A DNA stretch of 64,000 nt from Acanthacorydalis orientalis (taxonomy: Eukaryota > Arthropoda > Insecta > Megaloptera > Corydalidae). How positions within the stretch are numbered: position 1 is the stretch's first letter; each line of letters begins with the position of its first letter. The notes below the pieces were generated by a model, which saw nothing but the letters and a program-made list of their open reading frames with translations, made no database searches and was not told the origin of the DNA. The stretch is taken from NCBI GenBank assembly GCA_034766995.1, contig CM068314.1, forward strand, positions 15,865,201-15,929,200, in the 5' to 3' direction. Both the position numbers and the translations under genes were made by a program. Positions 33,297-45,350 of this stretch are shown one piece after another.

Positions 33297-35179
33297 GAAG
33301 AAAGAAATTTGTTAACAAACTAAAACTAAATATAGTTCATTTAATTAATAAATATTTAATTAATTTAAATATCGATAATTATTCTATGGTTGGAATAGTG
33401 AATCTTTCTCAGTTGGCATTCCAAAAATGTCAAATATGTTCTACATGTTAAATGAAAATAAAAATTACTTAGTAGATTAACTTAGTAACAATTTAACGGA
33501 TTTTCATTAATATTAACGTATTTGAGACATTTATATATTAATTGTTACACAATATTAATTTTCAAATTTCTTTTTCACGGATTACACACACTCACCTGTT
33601 TTTAAATGTTCTGTAATTAATTATTAACCATTTTTTTGTTAATAATTTAGATAAAGTGCCAAGATTTTTGAAATCAGACATTTATTGAAGTGAGAAGAGT
33701 ATTAATATTAATCCGTAATGATTGTTTTATTTTAAACAAAATGTAATTTGTCAGTAAATTGAAAATGTGAAAAAAATAAAAAAAAAATTCTGTGCTAGAA
33801 TAAGAATTCATTTATGAAAGTGAATAATAGATTATATGTCAAAACTGTATTTTCACTCTTCAAAATCTTAAAAATCTATCCATTAAAAACTTTTTCACTT
33901 CAGTTTTTATATATTAGAGTAAGTAGATATTTAATAAAATGTTCATTTTCTATGAATTCTTAAACAAATAAAAATCTCAACAAAAATTGCTCAATAATTA
34001 ATTCGATAATTTAGAAGTGTTTTCTAAAATTTAAAGTATAATTTTTTTATATATTTAGATCTGAGACATGTTTTTATAAGTTATAAAAATATTTAAACTA
34101 TTAGTTTTTGTGTGTGTAAAAATTAAACTTTAACTTTGCTTCAAACGCATTTTTTTATCTTGTTATTTCGTGTAAATATTTTTTTATTAAAAATTGGTTC
34201 ATGTGCTGTTATAAATGATTTCTCGTGCTATTTTAAGTATGTATATCAGTAGTTCATTGTTCTCAATTTATAAAAATAACGAATACGGTAAAAAAAACGT
34301 AAAAACTAAATAACTAACTAGAACACTCGTCCATACTTAAATTAATAAAAAAATTATCAAGTTGTCGCACAAACGCTCTATCTTGTAAAGAATGACATAG
34401 GTAAAATTTAATTATTAAACACTATTTAAAGGATGTTTTTAAATTCATAGAAAATTATTTTTTATACTATTTTAAAACATTATAATAAAAAGTATGGGAG
34501 GAACTCAGAAATTAAAATTATATTGAGTAATGGTTACGAATCAAATTAATTTGATTTATATAATTTAATCTAGTAAAACATATTTCATAGTATTTAAAAT
34601 GATATAACATAAAAATTAATGTTTAAAATTGTACGATAAGAATTCAGCCGTAGTGGAAACACTCTTATATTTAAGTTTTTTAAGGAAATAAATTTGGGTT
34701 TATATAGACTATATATACGTTGATTGAGAAAATTATTCTTTCAGTCAGAAATAAAAGAAAAATGAAACGAAACCGCAGAAACACATTTTCTTTTTAAATA
34801 TGTATTATTCATTGTTTTTCTTCATATTTTAAATTAGCATATTTAAAGTAACTAATTAACTGTATAATAAGTAAGTGATTACCTTAATATATAAAATATT
34901 TTATTTTGTAAATGTATTATAGAATACGTTATAAAATCTAATTAAAAAGTATTTTTCATTTTTCAATTACTATTTAATATAATTTTTATATTAATTAAAC
35001 CACGGGGGAAAAAATTATGAGTACGAAAGTTACGAAAATTATTCTTTAATTTTATCCATGAACTGCCATTCTGCTTTGTCTTTCAGAAATTCAACTTATA
35101 AAAAAAAGTAATTACCACCATTTTGATGTTTTTATTTTGCTAATGGACAGTCGTTACGAGACCATAGGAATAATTGTTT
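33297..35179. other. AT-rich DNA, possible family A tail
   Basis: AAGAATTCATTTATGAAAGT at about 33,803 matches the outer end of family A arms, but the rest of an arm is not convincing. Confidence 0.4.
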
Positions 35180-35395
35180 CAAACAATTAAATATTCCAAT
35201 TAGTTCAAGTCCTCTCTACCGTCCACCAGCATCGTTTCGTTGTCCGGTCGTAGCATTCGTTTACCGTTGATAACACATTCCGAAAAAATAGCCGAATGTT
35301 GAGTCAGTCATGCGAAATACAAGCTCAAATTGCGGTCGTGGTCACAGATACAAATGCGGTGGCTCTATCCTACGGCGACAATACGCATAAAAAAA
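35180..35395. promoter_or_regulatory. GC-richer island with an AP-1-type site
   Basis: CCACCAGCATCGTTTCGTTG, TCCGGTCGTAGCATTCG and CTCAAATTGCGGTCGTGGTC stand out from AT-rich flanks. TGAGTCA at 35,300-35,306 is a perfect AP-1 core, running on into GTCATGC. No open frame above 60 codons. A regulatory element is the simplest reading. Confidence 0.33.
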
Positions 35396-35440
35396 TTAAT
35401 CTGAATTTCTAATTTTTAAATTAAATTCTGACCATAACCC

Positions 35441-35509
35441 ATATATACATACATATGTATGTATGTATATGTATATATATGTACATACATATACATACAT
35501 ACATACACA
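35441..35509. repeat. Palindromic (TACA)n/(TGTA)n block
   Basis: ATACATACATATGTATGTAT, then ATGTATATATATGTACATAC and ATACATACATACAT. Several inverted halves make it self-complementary. Confidence 0.9.
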
Positions 35510-35563
35510 AATGTATCAAGTATCAATAATGAGCAGTTTAATGTCCAACTTTGTATTTCGTTT

Positions 35564-35597
35564 GTATGTATGTATGTGTATATATATATATATATAA
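35564..35597. repeat. (TGTA)n-(TA)n
   Basis: GTATGTATGTATGTG, then about 9 TA units. Confidence 0.9.
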
Positions 35598-36450
35598 TTT
35601 AACTTCCTATATATTTGTAAATACATTCATTTTAACTAAAATATGAAAATTATATGAAAGTTAATAAGTTGATTTGATAAATCTGATATCCTTTTCCACG
35701 TAAAACAAATTCTTAAATAGATACTTAAGATTAATCGATAGATTAATCCATTTTAAGATTAAATTTGATTTAAGTAGATGACATTTTACAGATACGCTCG
35801 TATTTTTATACAGATTTTGCTATTTAAAGTATAAATAACTATGCGCAATTTGGATTTTGTTTACACTTATTTTTAATGACATAATAAAAAAATATTAGTA
35901 TATAAAATAAACAATTATATTGGATATAATCATAACTAATGTTATATCCTACCTTAAGTAATAGAAATTTATTGCATTCGCAAACATACAAGATTAATTA
36001 ATAATAACTACCTGCGAAAACTATCAAATTTATCAACAACTGGGTACGGATATCTAATATAGTTAGAATAATTTCAAAACTAAGTTAATTTACAGTACTT
36101 TATACATAAAGTAATACTTTTTAAAACAAATAGTATTTGAAATGGTATTCAAGTATCAAATATATAAAATACAAAAATAATTAATATTTTTGAAATACCA
36201 TAACAGTTAAACTATCTGATCAATAAATAAAAAAATCCCAATAACACGTGTATATATATATATAATATGTATTGTATTTCAAATATATATGTCATAAATG
36301 CAATTTATATACAGTTGATTTAATATAAAAAAAATCATAATAAATATTGGATTGGTTTTATTTCGTTATTCCGAACTTCTTTTTATTGATATTACCTTTT
36401 AACATTATTTATTTTCATATTTCCGTTTTAAATGTAAACAGTTTATAGAA

Positions 36451-36452
36451 TA

Positions 36453-36484
<32 letters not shown>
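36451..36484. repeat. (TG)n-(TA)n
   Basis: Five TG units, then about 11 TA units. Confidence 0.92.
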
Positions 36485-36850
36485 ATACACATGCATAACA
36501 CTCGATTGGTAATAAAACAGTATTACGTATAGTATTTACAGGAAATGCAGTGAAAGAGTATTTTTATGCTTCATTGCTACATTTTTTAATGCAATCTTTT
36601 ATACAATATTTGGTTAATAAAATGTGAAATTATTTTTTTATATAAGCTGACTTTTGGAAAAATGTAAAATACAGAAGTATAGTATTTTTGTATAATATTG
36701 CTTGTCGAGGGAGTGAATTGGTAAACAGTAGTCCAAACATCCTATCTTATTTTTAACATATCTTATCACCCAATTAAGTACATTATAATAATTTTTAACT
36801 ACTTAAATTTTGATTGTAAAATAGCAAACTGTTGTGTGTATGTAATATTA

Positions 36851-36854
<4 letters not shown>

Positions 36855-36884
<30 letters not shown>
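36855..36884. repeat. (TA)n microsatellite
   Basis: About 15 units. Confidence 0.93.
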
Positions 36885-36886
<2 letters not shown>

Positions 36887-37618
36887 GTTAATGCATAAAA
36901 TTATGACAATTAGATATTTCTTCTAAAACAGTGTTGGAATTAAATTAATGTTAATAGAATGTTAGTTATTGTCAATCGATTAGTAAAAAAGAACCAATAA
37001 TTCGTGCATATTGGTTCTTTACAACATTTTAAGTGCTTGTTAGGTATTTATTTAAAATTCTTGTTTTTCATTATCTTCATTATGGATTTTATGATCATTT
37101 AAAAGACGATTTCTTTCATTCTCATGGGACACTATTTTTTATGTATTTCTTAAGCAAAAAAAATATTTTCTCTAATAAAAATATATAAAGCGGTAGATAA
37201 TTTTCACATTTGCAGAAATAATTTGCATTTTTAACATTTGAATTAAAACTGTACCCTTTTTGGTAGCTTGTTGTTTCTGTAAGACTATTCTTGCTAAAAT
37301 ACATCTCTTCAATAACTAATGGGGGAGAAATCTTTAAAAAAGACTAAATTTTTTATAGATGGACAAATATTTAATCCGGAGTCTAGTTAAAATATTAATT
37401 CGCTTTTTTATAAAAAAAAATAAATTACGTTGTAAGGAAAAATCTACAAGTGAATAATTTTTTAGAAATTCGCGTAGTTATCAATTATCCCACATGTTTA
37501 TCTCGCAGTTGTTATTTTCACGATTGTAATTATTTCAACAAGGATCTTAAACTTATTTCAATGAAGATCAAAATATATTGGTTTATTTTTCATCTTTTCT
37601 TCATAATTTCTAGATTTG

Positions 37619-37620
37619 TA

Positions 37621-37655
<35 letters not shown>
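37619..37655. repeat. (TA)n microsatellite
   Basis: TATATATGTG, then about 13 TA units. Confidence 0.92.
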
Positions 37656-38302
37656 CAAATAAAAATATTTCATCTCCAATTAATTATACCTACATGAAAA
37701 CTTTGATCATGTAATCCATAAAAAAGTTAATATATTTTATCATTTTAGAATTTCATATTTTGAATAAAAATAATTCTTTTACTTTTTTTTCTAAAAAAAT
37801 TAAATTAAACAATTTTTAAAAGTATTTATTAAAATTTCTCTTTAATGAAAAAAAATAAAATATATGTATTTACTTATATGGATTTCTAATAACGTTATTT
37901 GAATACGTTATTAGAAAAATGCTATTCTGTACATTTATCTAAAATTTTACTATTCAACAATTTAGACCACGAGAAAATTCTTTTTTTCTATGTCCGGATT
38001 AGACTTCCGTCGTCCTCAAGTAGGTTTTAAACTTCTAAAAATATCAAACGTCGAAACTGATCGTAAAATAAAGGACCTCGCCGTAGGTTGTAAGGTTCGT
38101 ACAGTATAGTAAACAAATACTGCAAAAGAAAAATAATACAATAGAAATTTACTTTCATAAAATTTAAGATTGAGACATGAAATAGAATCGAGACAGTCAA
38201 TTAGATTTTCTATGATTTTGTATGTATCATTTTTTTATTTTTTGTAAATCAGAAAATTAAAAAAAAATTAAACTTAAAAGTGGAATAATTAAATACATTT
38301 AC

Positions 38303-38355
<53 letters not shown>

Positions 38356-39119
38356 GTAGAAAGATATTGATATATTTATAGATATAGATAAGGAGAAAAA
38401 TATTACAAAACATTAATTAAATTTAATTGTATTTTTCTTCATAAAAAAACTAAAATACGGTAAACAAAAAAAAACTCTTTAATTGATAAATTATATAAAA
38501 ATGTTACGTCTTTCATAAAGATTAAAATTATAAATTAAAGACGATTTACTCAAGCCTTGTCAACATTTTAATTATATACTTTGAATTTGGAAACACTTTC
38601 TAAAAGTACTTCATTATTTTTGTGTATTAACTAATTACCCTTATTTTCCCAAAGAATGAGAAAATATTTCAAAAAGATAAAAGGTGTTTTATTTGAAAGA
38701 AATTGTAAAACATTCTAAAAGTAAAGCATGAGTATAAAATGGAAAATCTAACGTTGTGAATTCTTTGCATATCAACAAGAACTTTCTTTTATAAAATACT
38801 GCTAATGTCCATTGAGTAACGAATAAATGTTTAAGGTTCATAAAGACTATGTGTTTTATAAAATATTTTAGAAATGTAGTATTTTATTTCTGGTGTATAC
38901 TTGTAAAAAAAATACATAAATTTAATTTTTAGAAGGTACGAATTATATGGGTAATAAATAGTATAATTTTACAAATAAAACTTTTACTGTTACCCTTCCA
39001 AAACAATTTATACAAAATTAAAATATATTAGTATGTATTTTATTTTTAAAAATAATTGTTATTTTTTTCTAATTTTTAAAATAAATATTGTATAAAAACA
39101 ATAATTGTTTGTTAAATAT
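37656..39119. other. AT-rich DNA, nothing recognised
   Basis: 37,985-38,105 carries GGATTAGACTTCCGTCGTCC and GGACCTCGCCGTAGGTTGTA, a mild non-AT patch without an open frame. ATAACGTTATTTGAATACGTTAT at about 37,889 is an imperfect palindrome. Confidence 0.4.
38305..38352. repeat. (TA)n microsatellite
   Basis: About 23 units. Confidence 0.95.
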
Positions 39120-39164
39120 TCATATATATATATATATACATATATAATATGAAATTTAATATAC

Positions 39165-39199
<35 letters not shown>
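39120..39199. repeat. Two (TA)n tracts
   Basis: TA blocks at 39,120-39,147 and 39,169-39,199, separated by GAAATTTAATATACATT. Confidence 0.92.
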
Positions 39200-39202
<3 letters not shown>

Positions 39203-39516
39203 TTGGCTCTTCACAAAAAAAATATATGTCATGATTATATATTTATTAATAAAATAATTGTAAATTATTAATAGACATAATAAAAGGATATGTGACATAA
39301 AATTATCAACATTCATAAATCTATTATTTATATGTATGATTTTATACTTTGAATGTATACAGAACTATTTCTAAAATTAAACACAGAATATTCACAAGTT
39401 TTCTGAATATAGCTCTTTTTTGACACAAGGATTTGTGGTGCGAATATTGAACATTCCATAGGAATTGTCCGAGTTTTACTGAAGTTCTCCGCAATGCTTT
39501 TGAATATTTTATATCA

Positions 39517-39669
39517 GTATATATGTACATATACATACACCATATATATATATATATATATATGCGTATATATATATGTTGGCGACAGTCAATATTATAT
39601 ATATATATATATATACATATATTTATGTAAACATACTTATATATATATATATATATATTTGTGTGTGTA
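39517..39669. repeat. Compound (TA)n/(TACA)n block
   Basis: Four TA tracts separated by short unique pieces, including TGTTGGCGACAGTCAATATT, ending in GTGTGTGT. The 121-codon minus frame over it is an artefact. Confidence 0.93.
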
Positions 39670-39803
39670 GTTAGCACATAAAGTATTATTTCACTTTTTA
39701 TTACCAAGGGTCACCATAAAAAAAGTCAATTCGTGTCATAAACTATTTTATTATATTTAACTACAAGTTATTATAAGCTTTGTAACATTGGACACTATTT
39801 TTA

Positions 39804-39805
<2 letters not shown>

Positions 39806-39842
<37 letters not shown>
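39806..39842. repeat. (TA)n microsatellite
   Basis: About 18 units. Confidence 0.94.
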
Positions 39843-39845
<3 letters not shown>

Positions 39846-40451
39846 GAACATGTTGACGATAAAGTGACTATCTCTTCTATAAAATAAGATTAATCAGCTT
39901 TGATCTCGGTAGTGTTGTGAAACAATATTGATAAGTTTATATTTTTTATTTGATTAAATATTACTTTTTCAACAAAATAAACATTTAAAATGATTACAGA
40001 TATAAACTTTAGTTATAAAACAAGAGCAATCAATAAACGTAGAAAAATAATTCTACCAAGAACTATAATAAAGAGCAATGTTTTTTTTTTATTGAAATGA
40101 ATATATAAGAATAATTTTTATTATAACTATACCCGTTTAGAACGGGAAATGCGGTGATGGGTCTAGAAAAGGAGTAAATGGGTTATCTATTACTAATTTC
40201 GTCTTCGATTTTTTTCACGAATGCTTTTACTGGCAAAGCTAGTGGACTTAGCATAAAGAAATATTTTTATTCCTAGATGCGGCCTTTAACTTTCTTCCAC
40301 GAGCTTTTATTGAAGTACTTCTATTATGTTGAAGTTATTTGAAGTTGTTGAAGTTATTTTATGTTGAAGTACTTCTATTTAGATATATTTTAAATTATTT
40401 AAGTGATACAATTAGTATTTTACTGTTTTGAACTACTTTTAATTTAAAGAT

Positions 40452-40453
<2 letters not shown>
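39843..40453. other. AT-rich DNA with two small repeats
   Basis: CCCGTTTAGAACGGG at about 40,132 is a perfect 6-bp inverted repeat. TGAAGTACTTCTATT occurs twice at 40,310-40,380 around several TTGAAGTT units. Confidence 0.5.

Positions 40454-40499
<46 letters not shown>
40454..40499. repeat. (TA)n microsatellite
   Basis: About 22 units, 90 bp upstream of family B copy 3. Confidence 0.95.
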
Positions 40500-40500
<1 letters not shown>

Positions 40501-40590
40501 CTAAATTTTGTTAATTTTTAATTATAGGAAATTCCTATGAGTAACATAAGTAAACAAAAAAGAAGTTTCCTAAGCTGAACGATTTAAATA

Positions 40591-40785
40591 GTGTGATTCA
40601 ATTTAGGCTTCACATAAAAGTATTAAAAGAGAGCGCAGGGTTTAAGAAAAATCATGTTATTTTTTATTAAGTGTTTTAGTTCAATTCAATACTAAAATAC
40701 AATTGAACTAAAATACTAAATAGAGGATAATATATTTTTTTTAATTTTTGCTTTTTTTTATTATGAAAACCTAAGTTGAATCACC
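40591..40785. mobile_element. Family B hairpin MITE, copy 3
   Basis: GTGTGATTCAATTTAGGCTT faces CCTAAGTTGAATCACC, and TA immediately flanks each end, which suggests TA target duplication. The core is TTCAATTCAATACTAAAATA with its inverted partner. A small deletion in the left arm removes the CC of TTCCACAT. Confidence 0.8.
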
Positions 40786-41298
40786 TATATAATAAATTTC
40801 TATTGAAATAAAATATGATATTTAAAATAAATACGTTTAAATATTTTTGTAAATTTAACTTTTGTTCATTATTCGTATGAAATTTATCTGTCAAATAAGA
40901 ATAACATTCTATTATATCTCTCTGTATGCATAAATTTGTTTTAAAAAAATACATTACATCTTGTAAGTACAAGAACAGTGCTTTATAATTTTAAATAAGT
41001 TTCATTGTGGAAGTTTAAATGCAAAACAAAAAGAATATACAAAGGAATGTATGCATTTTCTATGGAATTAAGAACGGGTGTTGAATGCAATTTGTATAAA
41101 GACATTGAATAAGTAATGAATAACTTTGTTGAATATGAACTCATGCATGAAAAGTTATCAAAACAGAACAACTGAGTATTAAAAGATAAGAAAATAATTT
41201 AATGTGCTTAAAAGACACATTTCTATTGTACAGAAAATGTAAATCGAATATAAAAGAAAAGATATACATGCTAAAAGCATTTTTTGTTACAAAAGAAT

Positions 41299-41303
<5 letters not shown>

Positions 41304-41343
<40 letters not shown>
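41304..41343. repeat. (TA)n microsatellite
   Basis: About 20 units. Confidence 0.95.
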
Positions 41344-41344
<1 letters not shown>

Positions 41345-41346
<2 letters not shown>

Positions 41347-41430
41347 TAACAAATGACCAATGATCATTTGTTGAACATTTTTTTTTACAAAAAATATTTT
41401 TTAAATTTATCAATTAAGAAATTCATTAAG
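41345..41430. mobile_element. Family A, partial right arm
   Basis: ATGATCATTTGTTGAACATT, then ACAAAAAATATTTTTTAAAT and AAATTCATTAAGAG, resembles the right arm. It starts immediately after a (TA)n tract. Confidence 0.42.
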
Positions 41431-41689
41431 AGTTTAAAAAGTATTTATATAAAAATCGAGTCTATTTGAATTGTTTAAAAACCTTTTTTATAATTTTCAT
41501 ACACAATAGTTCACTTGTAGAAACTCAATGGACTTTTATAATAAATCTTATATGAAAAATAATATGAATTTTCGTTTCAGTCAAAAGTGAATATGTTATG
41601 AAATGAACATAAAATACTTCAACGGTAAACTATGTCATTTTTTTATAAAATGAACACGCCATAAAATATTTGAGTATGTTTTGAGCCTT

Positions 41690-41875
41690 TTTGTACACAC
41701 TTGCGTAGCGGATGATTCTCCTTGGTTTACTATTGGCATGGACTCATTTCTGGGTTAGTGGTTTGTTCATGTGGTTTGTTTGGCTTTCCAGCTGCTGTGT
41801 GTTTGTGCTGCGAGTTTAGCTTACGGCTTTTGTTGTGAAATTCATTTGATTTATGTGAATATTTTGTGAAAACTT
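41690..41875. other. G/T-rich strand-asymmetric stretch
   Basis: The plus strand is rich in G and T and poor in A and C: TGGTTTGTTCATGTGGTTTG, TTTGGCTTTCCAGCTGCTGT, GTGTTTGTGCTGCGAG. TTTGGCTTTCCAG resembles a splice acceptor. Stops interrupt all plus frames, so if transcribed it would be non-coding or untranslated. Confidence 0.28.
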
Positions 41876-41922
41876 AAATTCATTTAAAAAATATTTGCAT
41901 GATGTGTACACCTATAAACACA

Positions 41923-41925
<3 letters not shown>

Positions 41926-41974
<49 letters not shown>
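41926..41974. repeat. (TA)n microsatellite
   Basis: About 24 units. Confidence 0.95.
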
Positions 41975-41979
<5 letters not shown>

Positions 41980-43439
41980 CATGATTTATATAATAAAATA
42001 AATTTACATTTTTTTACTTAAAATCAATTCTATAGAGATGGACAATCAAAAAATGTGTAATTTATCAATATATGGTAAGAACTATAAAATTCAAAATAAA
42101 AATAATAAAAAATCAGTATTTCAAAATACAACCTAAAATTAAAATTGTATCAAAAAAATTACATACTTTGTACAAATTCAATTTGAATGAAGAAACATTT
42201 CAATATTTTTCCATTAAATACAGTATTTTTAATAAATTAGAGTAAAACTGTATTTCTGATTTAATTTTCATATTAAAAAGTCAATGATCTCATATGAAAA
42301 CATGCATAATTACAGTAATTACTAATTATTATAAATAAGTATATGAATGATGTCAAAAAATCTACTACCTTTTTAATACACAGATCATGTGTTTCAATGT
42401 TTACATGACTTAAATAACGATTAAACGAATATTTGTATTCATAGTACAATAATCAAATTTGAATTAATTTTAAATTCTTAGAAAACAAGTATAAAGAAAC
42501 AATAATAAATAGATTTAAATAAAGCATTATGCTTAGAAGATTAAATAAGTAGGTTAAAAAGTTTTAAACTTTTAATATTGTGAGATAATTGTGCTGAAAT
42601 ATTATAACGAATACTTTTAAAATAAATTTACTAAAGCCGATACTGTCAAAAAATATTCATGTAATAAAAAAAAAATGTTTAAGTTTTATTATATTTGAAA
42701 TTTAATAAATAAATGGTTTGGTTGAATATAAGAGTTTGTTTATATCCCGGAGAAAAGAATTATAAATAGACTTTGAATTTAGAATTTTATCAAATATGTA
42801 AACAACTGTTGTTGAACAAATATGATACAGTTGTAAATTTCAAAATAGTATTGTAAACAAACCCGTACAAAAAGCGTACATTCTATGTAATCGATATTTT
42901 ATGATTGTTTATTTTAAACCGTTGTGTACAACAACTGCAATTTTGTAGCTTTCAAGTTGCAGCGTTTATTAATGAAAAGTGTATTTGACCCTATGATATT
43001 TAATCCCTCGACTCATTGCTCGTCGGTTCAACGTGCTAGCCTTTGAACTCATTATAGTCTAATTGTTATAACCAGTAATTAGTGATCAATGAACATATGT
43101 ACATCGCATGAGCGTAAAGTTGTTTTCATACATTTAATTTCATTATTACATTCACTTAGTTCATTATTTGAAAATCTCTAGCTCCACTCTAATGAAATTC
43201 TAACGTACTGTACAGATATATCAGTTAATATTTATTTAAAAATACTATTATTCATATGTGAATTTTATATAACAAGCAGATAGCAAAGGAAGAAGGTTGT
43301 ATATTTAGTTTCTTCATATCATTATAAAAACATTCATTTTTTAATACCTCCTTATTCTACTTAACAATCCATTAAAACAAACTTGATATATACATTTATT
43401 TTGTCTTGTAGCCGTATTTTCTTTTATTACTGTTTATAA
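41975..43439. other. AT-rich DNA with a mild island
   Basis: 42,900-43,050 includes CGTTGTGTACAACAACTGCA, TTGTGTACAA being a perfect palindrome, and CGTCGGTTCAACGTGCTAGC. No open frame. Confidence 0.4.
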
Positions 43440-43690
43440 TTAAATTTGAAATTAAAACAGAAATGTCTTCCTCGACTAGAAAACCTCGTTGTGCGCAACA
43501 AGAAAAATACAGCATAATAAAAATTAAAAGCAGAAAATATCCACGAGATACTGTATGTATATATGTTTTATTCACCGTTACTGTTCGCTTGTTTCCGGAG
43601 GAACTAACTGTTATTTTGGAACACTTCTTACGACCGGGCAACCGAAACCAGGAAACACGACGTAATGTAAATAACATGAACAGTATTAAT
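43440..43690. other. Island open on both strands
   Basis: Plus frame 43,463-43,762 begins MSSSTRKPRCAQQEKYSIIK. The opposing minus frame 43,677-43,396 begins MLFTLRRVSWFRLPGRKKCS and contains a hydrophobic GYFLLLIFIMLYFSCCAQRG. Both start at real ATGs, and the overlap is GC-richer than the flanks (GTTTCCGGAGGAACTAACTG, ACGACCGGGCAACCGAAACC). At most one can be the coding strand. I recognise neither. Confidence 0.25.
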
Positions 43691-43840
43691 ACTCACTTTT
43701 GGTATTTTATGTACAGATGTATAATGCATGACTTTATTCGAATGAAATTTGTAATTTTTTGATACAACTACAGAATCAAATATAATGGAAATGAAATTGG
43801 TTTATTATAGAATAAATTTGATTTACAAAATTATGTTATG

Positions 43841-43877
<37 letters not shown>

Positions 43878-43890
43878 GAGAGAGAGGGAG
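43841..43890. repeat. (TA)n-(GA)n
   Basis: About 17 TA units, then CGAGAGAGAGAGGGAG. Confidence 0.94.
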
Positions 43891-43984
43891 AACTTTTTAT
43901 AAAAATTCAAATATGATAAATTTATTTTCGTTTCCTATATTAAATTTAATAACGATAAAAATCAATTAAGTACTACACAGATAT

Positions 43985-44570
43985 ATTTATTTTTATTATT
44001 ATTTTTAAAAAAAAAAACAGTTTTCTCTTGTAATAGACCACAAAAAATTGTTTGATCAAAATATTCAATAAATTATTTTGGATTGTAACATTGAGGCACA
44101 GAAAATCTATTTTAGTCATCTGAGAATGATAGAATTGCTATCTAAATATGTATAAGGTAATTCAATTTAGGCTTCCACATAAAATTATTAAAAAGAATCT
44201 CAAAAATTAAAACAAATCATATTATTTTTTATTTAGTACTTTAGTTCAATTGTATTTTAGTACTGAACTGAACTAAAATACTAAATAAAAAAGACCATTG
44301 ATTTTTTTTAATTTTTGTGAAGTTTCTTAATACTTTCATGTGTAAGCCTAAATTGAATCAACCTATACATATTTAGATAGCAATTTTATCATTCTCAGAT
44401 GACTAAAATACATTTTCTGTGCCGTGGAAGCCTAAATTGTTCACTCTATTTAAGCAACAATTAAAAAGGATCAATAATCGTTTATTGAAACATTTTAGAT
44501 CAAAAAATATTTTATTTTTGTGAAAGGAGAAAGTTCATTTCCGAAAGTATACCACAGTGTAAACTGCAAC
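43985..44570. mobile_element. Family A foldback with a family B hairpin in its loop
   Basis: The outer arms TTGTTTGATCAAAATATTCA (near 44,050) and AATCGTTTATTGAAACATTT (near 44,480) are inverted relatives. Inside them, GGCACAGAAAATCTATTTTA with TCATCTGAGAATGATAGAAT faces the inverted copy ATTTTATCATTCTCAGATGA with AATACATTTTCTGTGCC. The inner arms (about 60 bp) differ at only two or three positions, far less than the outer ones. The family B hairpin fills the centre, so about 580 bases form one long imperfect palindrome. A spare GGAAGCCTAAATTG follows at 44,430. Confidence 0.75.
44155..44363. mobile_element. Family B hairpin MITE, copy 4, nested in family A
   Basis: AGGTAATTCAATTTAGGCTT faces AAGCCTAAATTGAATCAACC, with TA on both sides. 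It occupies the loop of a larger palindrome (43,985-44,570), so the two structures fold concentrically. Confidence 0.85.
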
Positions 44571-45129
44571 AACTGCAACTGTGACAACTGCATTCAGAAT
44601 ATTTAGAACTAAGAAACTAATTTTCTATTAAAAATTCATAGGATGTGTTCACACGTTTGTTTCAAATCAGGTCTCATTTCATCTGCATTATTTTCAATAA
44701 GACTGTGAAATTGTTATTGGAGTCAGGAGTTAGATTTTCTTTGCGAAATCAGTCGATTGATTATTCTGTTAACCTGTTATTTTTTATAAACACCATTTAT
44801 GGGAAAATTTAATAATATTATGTTTATAAAAGTATATAGAAAAAAAACTTGTCTTTCATAAAAAAAATACATAATTATTGATTTTATCTTTATGAACATA
44901 TTTCTAGCAAGGTAAACTGATAAAAAGGATTGTAGTGTTAAGATATTTTAATAAATCAATAAATAAACATGAACATACGTACATTAGCACATTTTAAATT
45001 TATATAATTATTTCAAATGACTCTTGAACGTATGATTACATTTTTTAGCAGAGAAAAAGAAATTAATGTTATTTTTTCATTAAGAACAATAAAAATCTTC
45101 CAAAGACCAGTTAAAAGAAACCAGCTACA

Positions 45130-45350
45130 CTACTGTGTACCACGTACAATATGACCAGTGTATACAACTCGCGAACTTCTCACACATAAAAGATAAGCGG
45201 TTTCTTCCCTCGTTTGAAGACATAGTGCTTCTTTTTCACGTGATGATTGTGTGGGAACGAGTGCGAGAAAGGTAAAATTCGCCGTCGAAATAAAGAGTAT
45301 GTCGAAATAAATGACGAAAAGGAGAGGATTTCACTTTTCCGCGATATAAA
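45130..45350. other. GC-richer unique island
   Basis: Includes ACAACTCGCGAACTTCTCAC, an E-box CACGTG in TTTTTCACGTGATGATTG, GGGAACGAGTGCGAGAAAG followed by a donor-like GTAAAA, and TTCGCCGTCGAAATAAAGAG. No long frame. Candidate regulatory block or short exon. Confidence 0.28.

Larger units (their letters stand above)
35598..37618. other. AT-rich DNA, nothing recognised
   Basis: The short frame at 37,122-37,304 (minus) has no recognisable features. Two microsatellites are listed separately. Confidence 0.5.

Noticed and set aside
35441..35509. Self-complementary TACATA block as a possible regulatory palindrome
   Set aside because: It is made of simple TACA/TGTA units; slippage explains it.
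39342..39707. 121-codon minus frame, second longest in the window
   Set aside because: More than a third is TA repeat translation, and the rest shows no domain or splice context.
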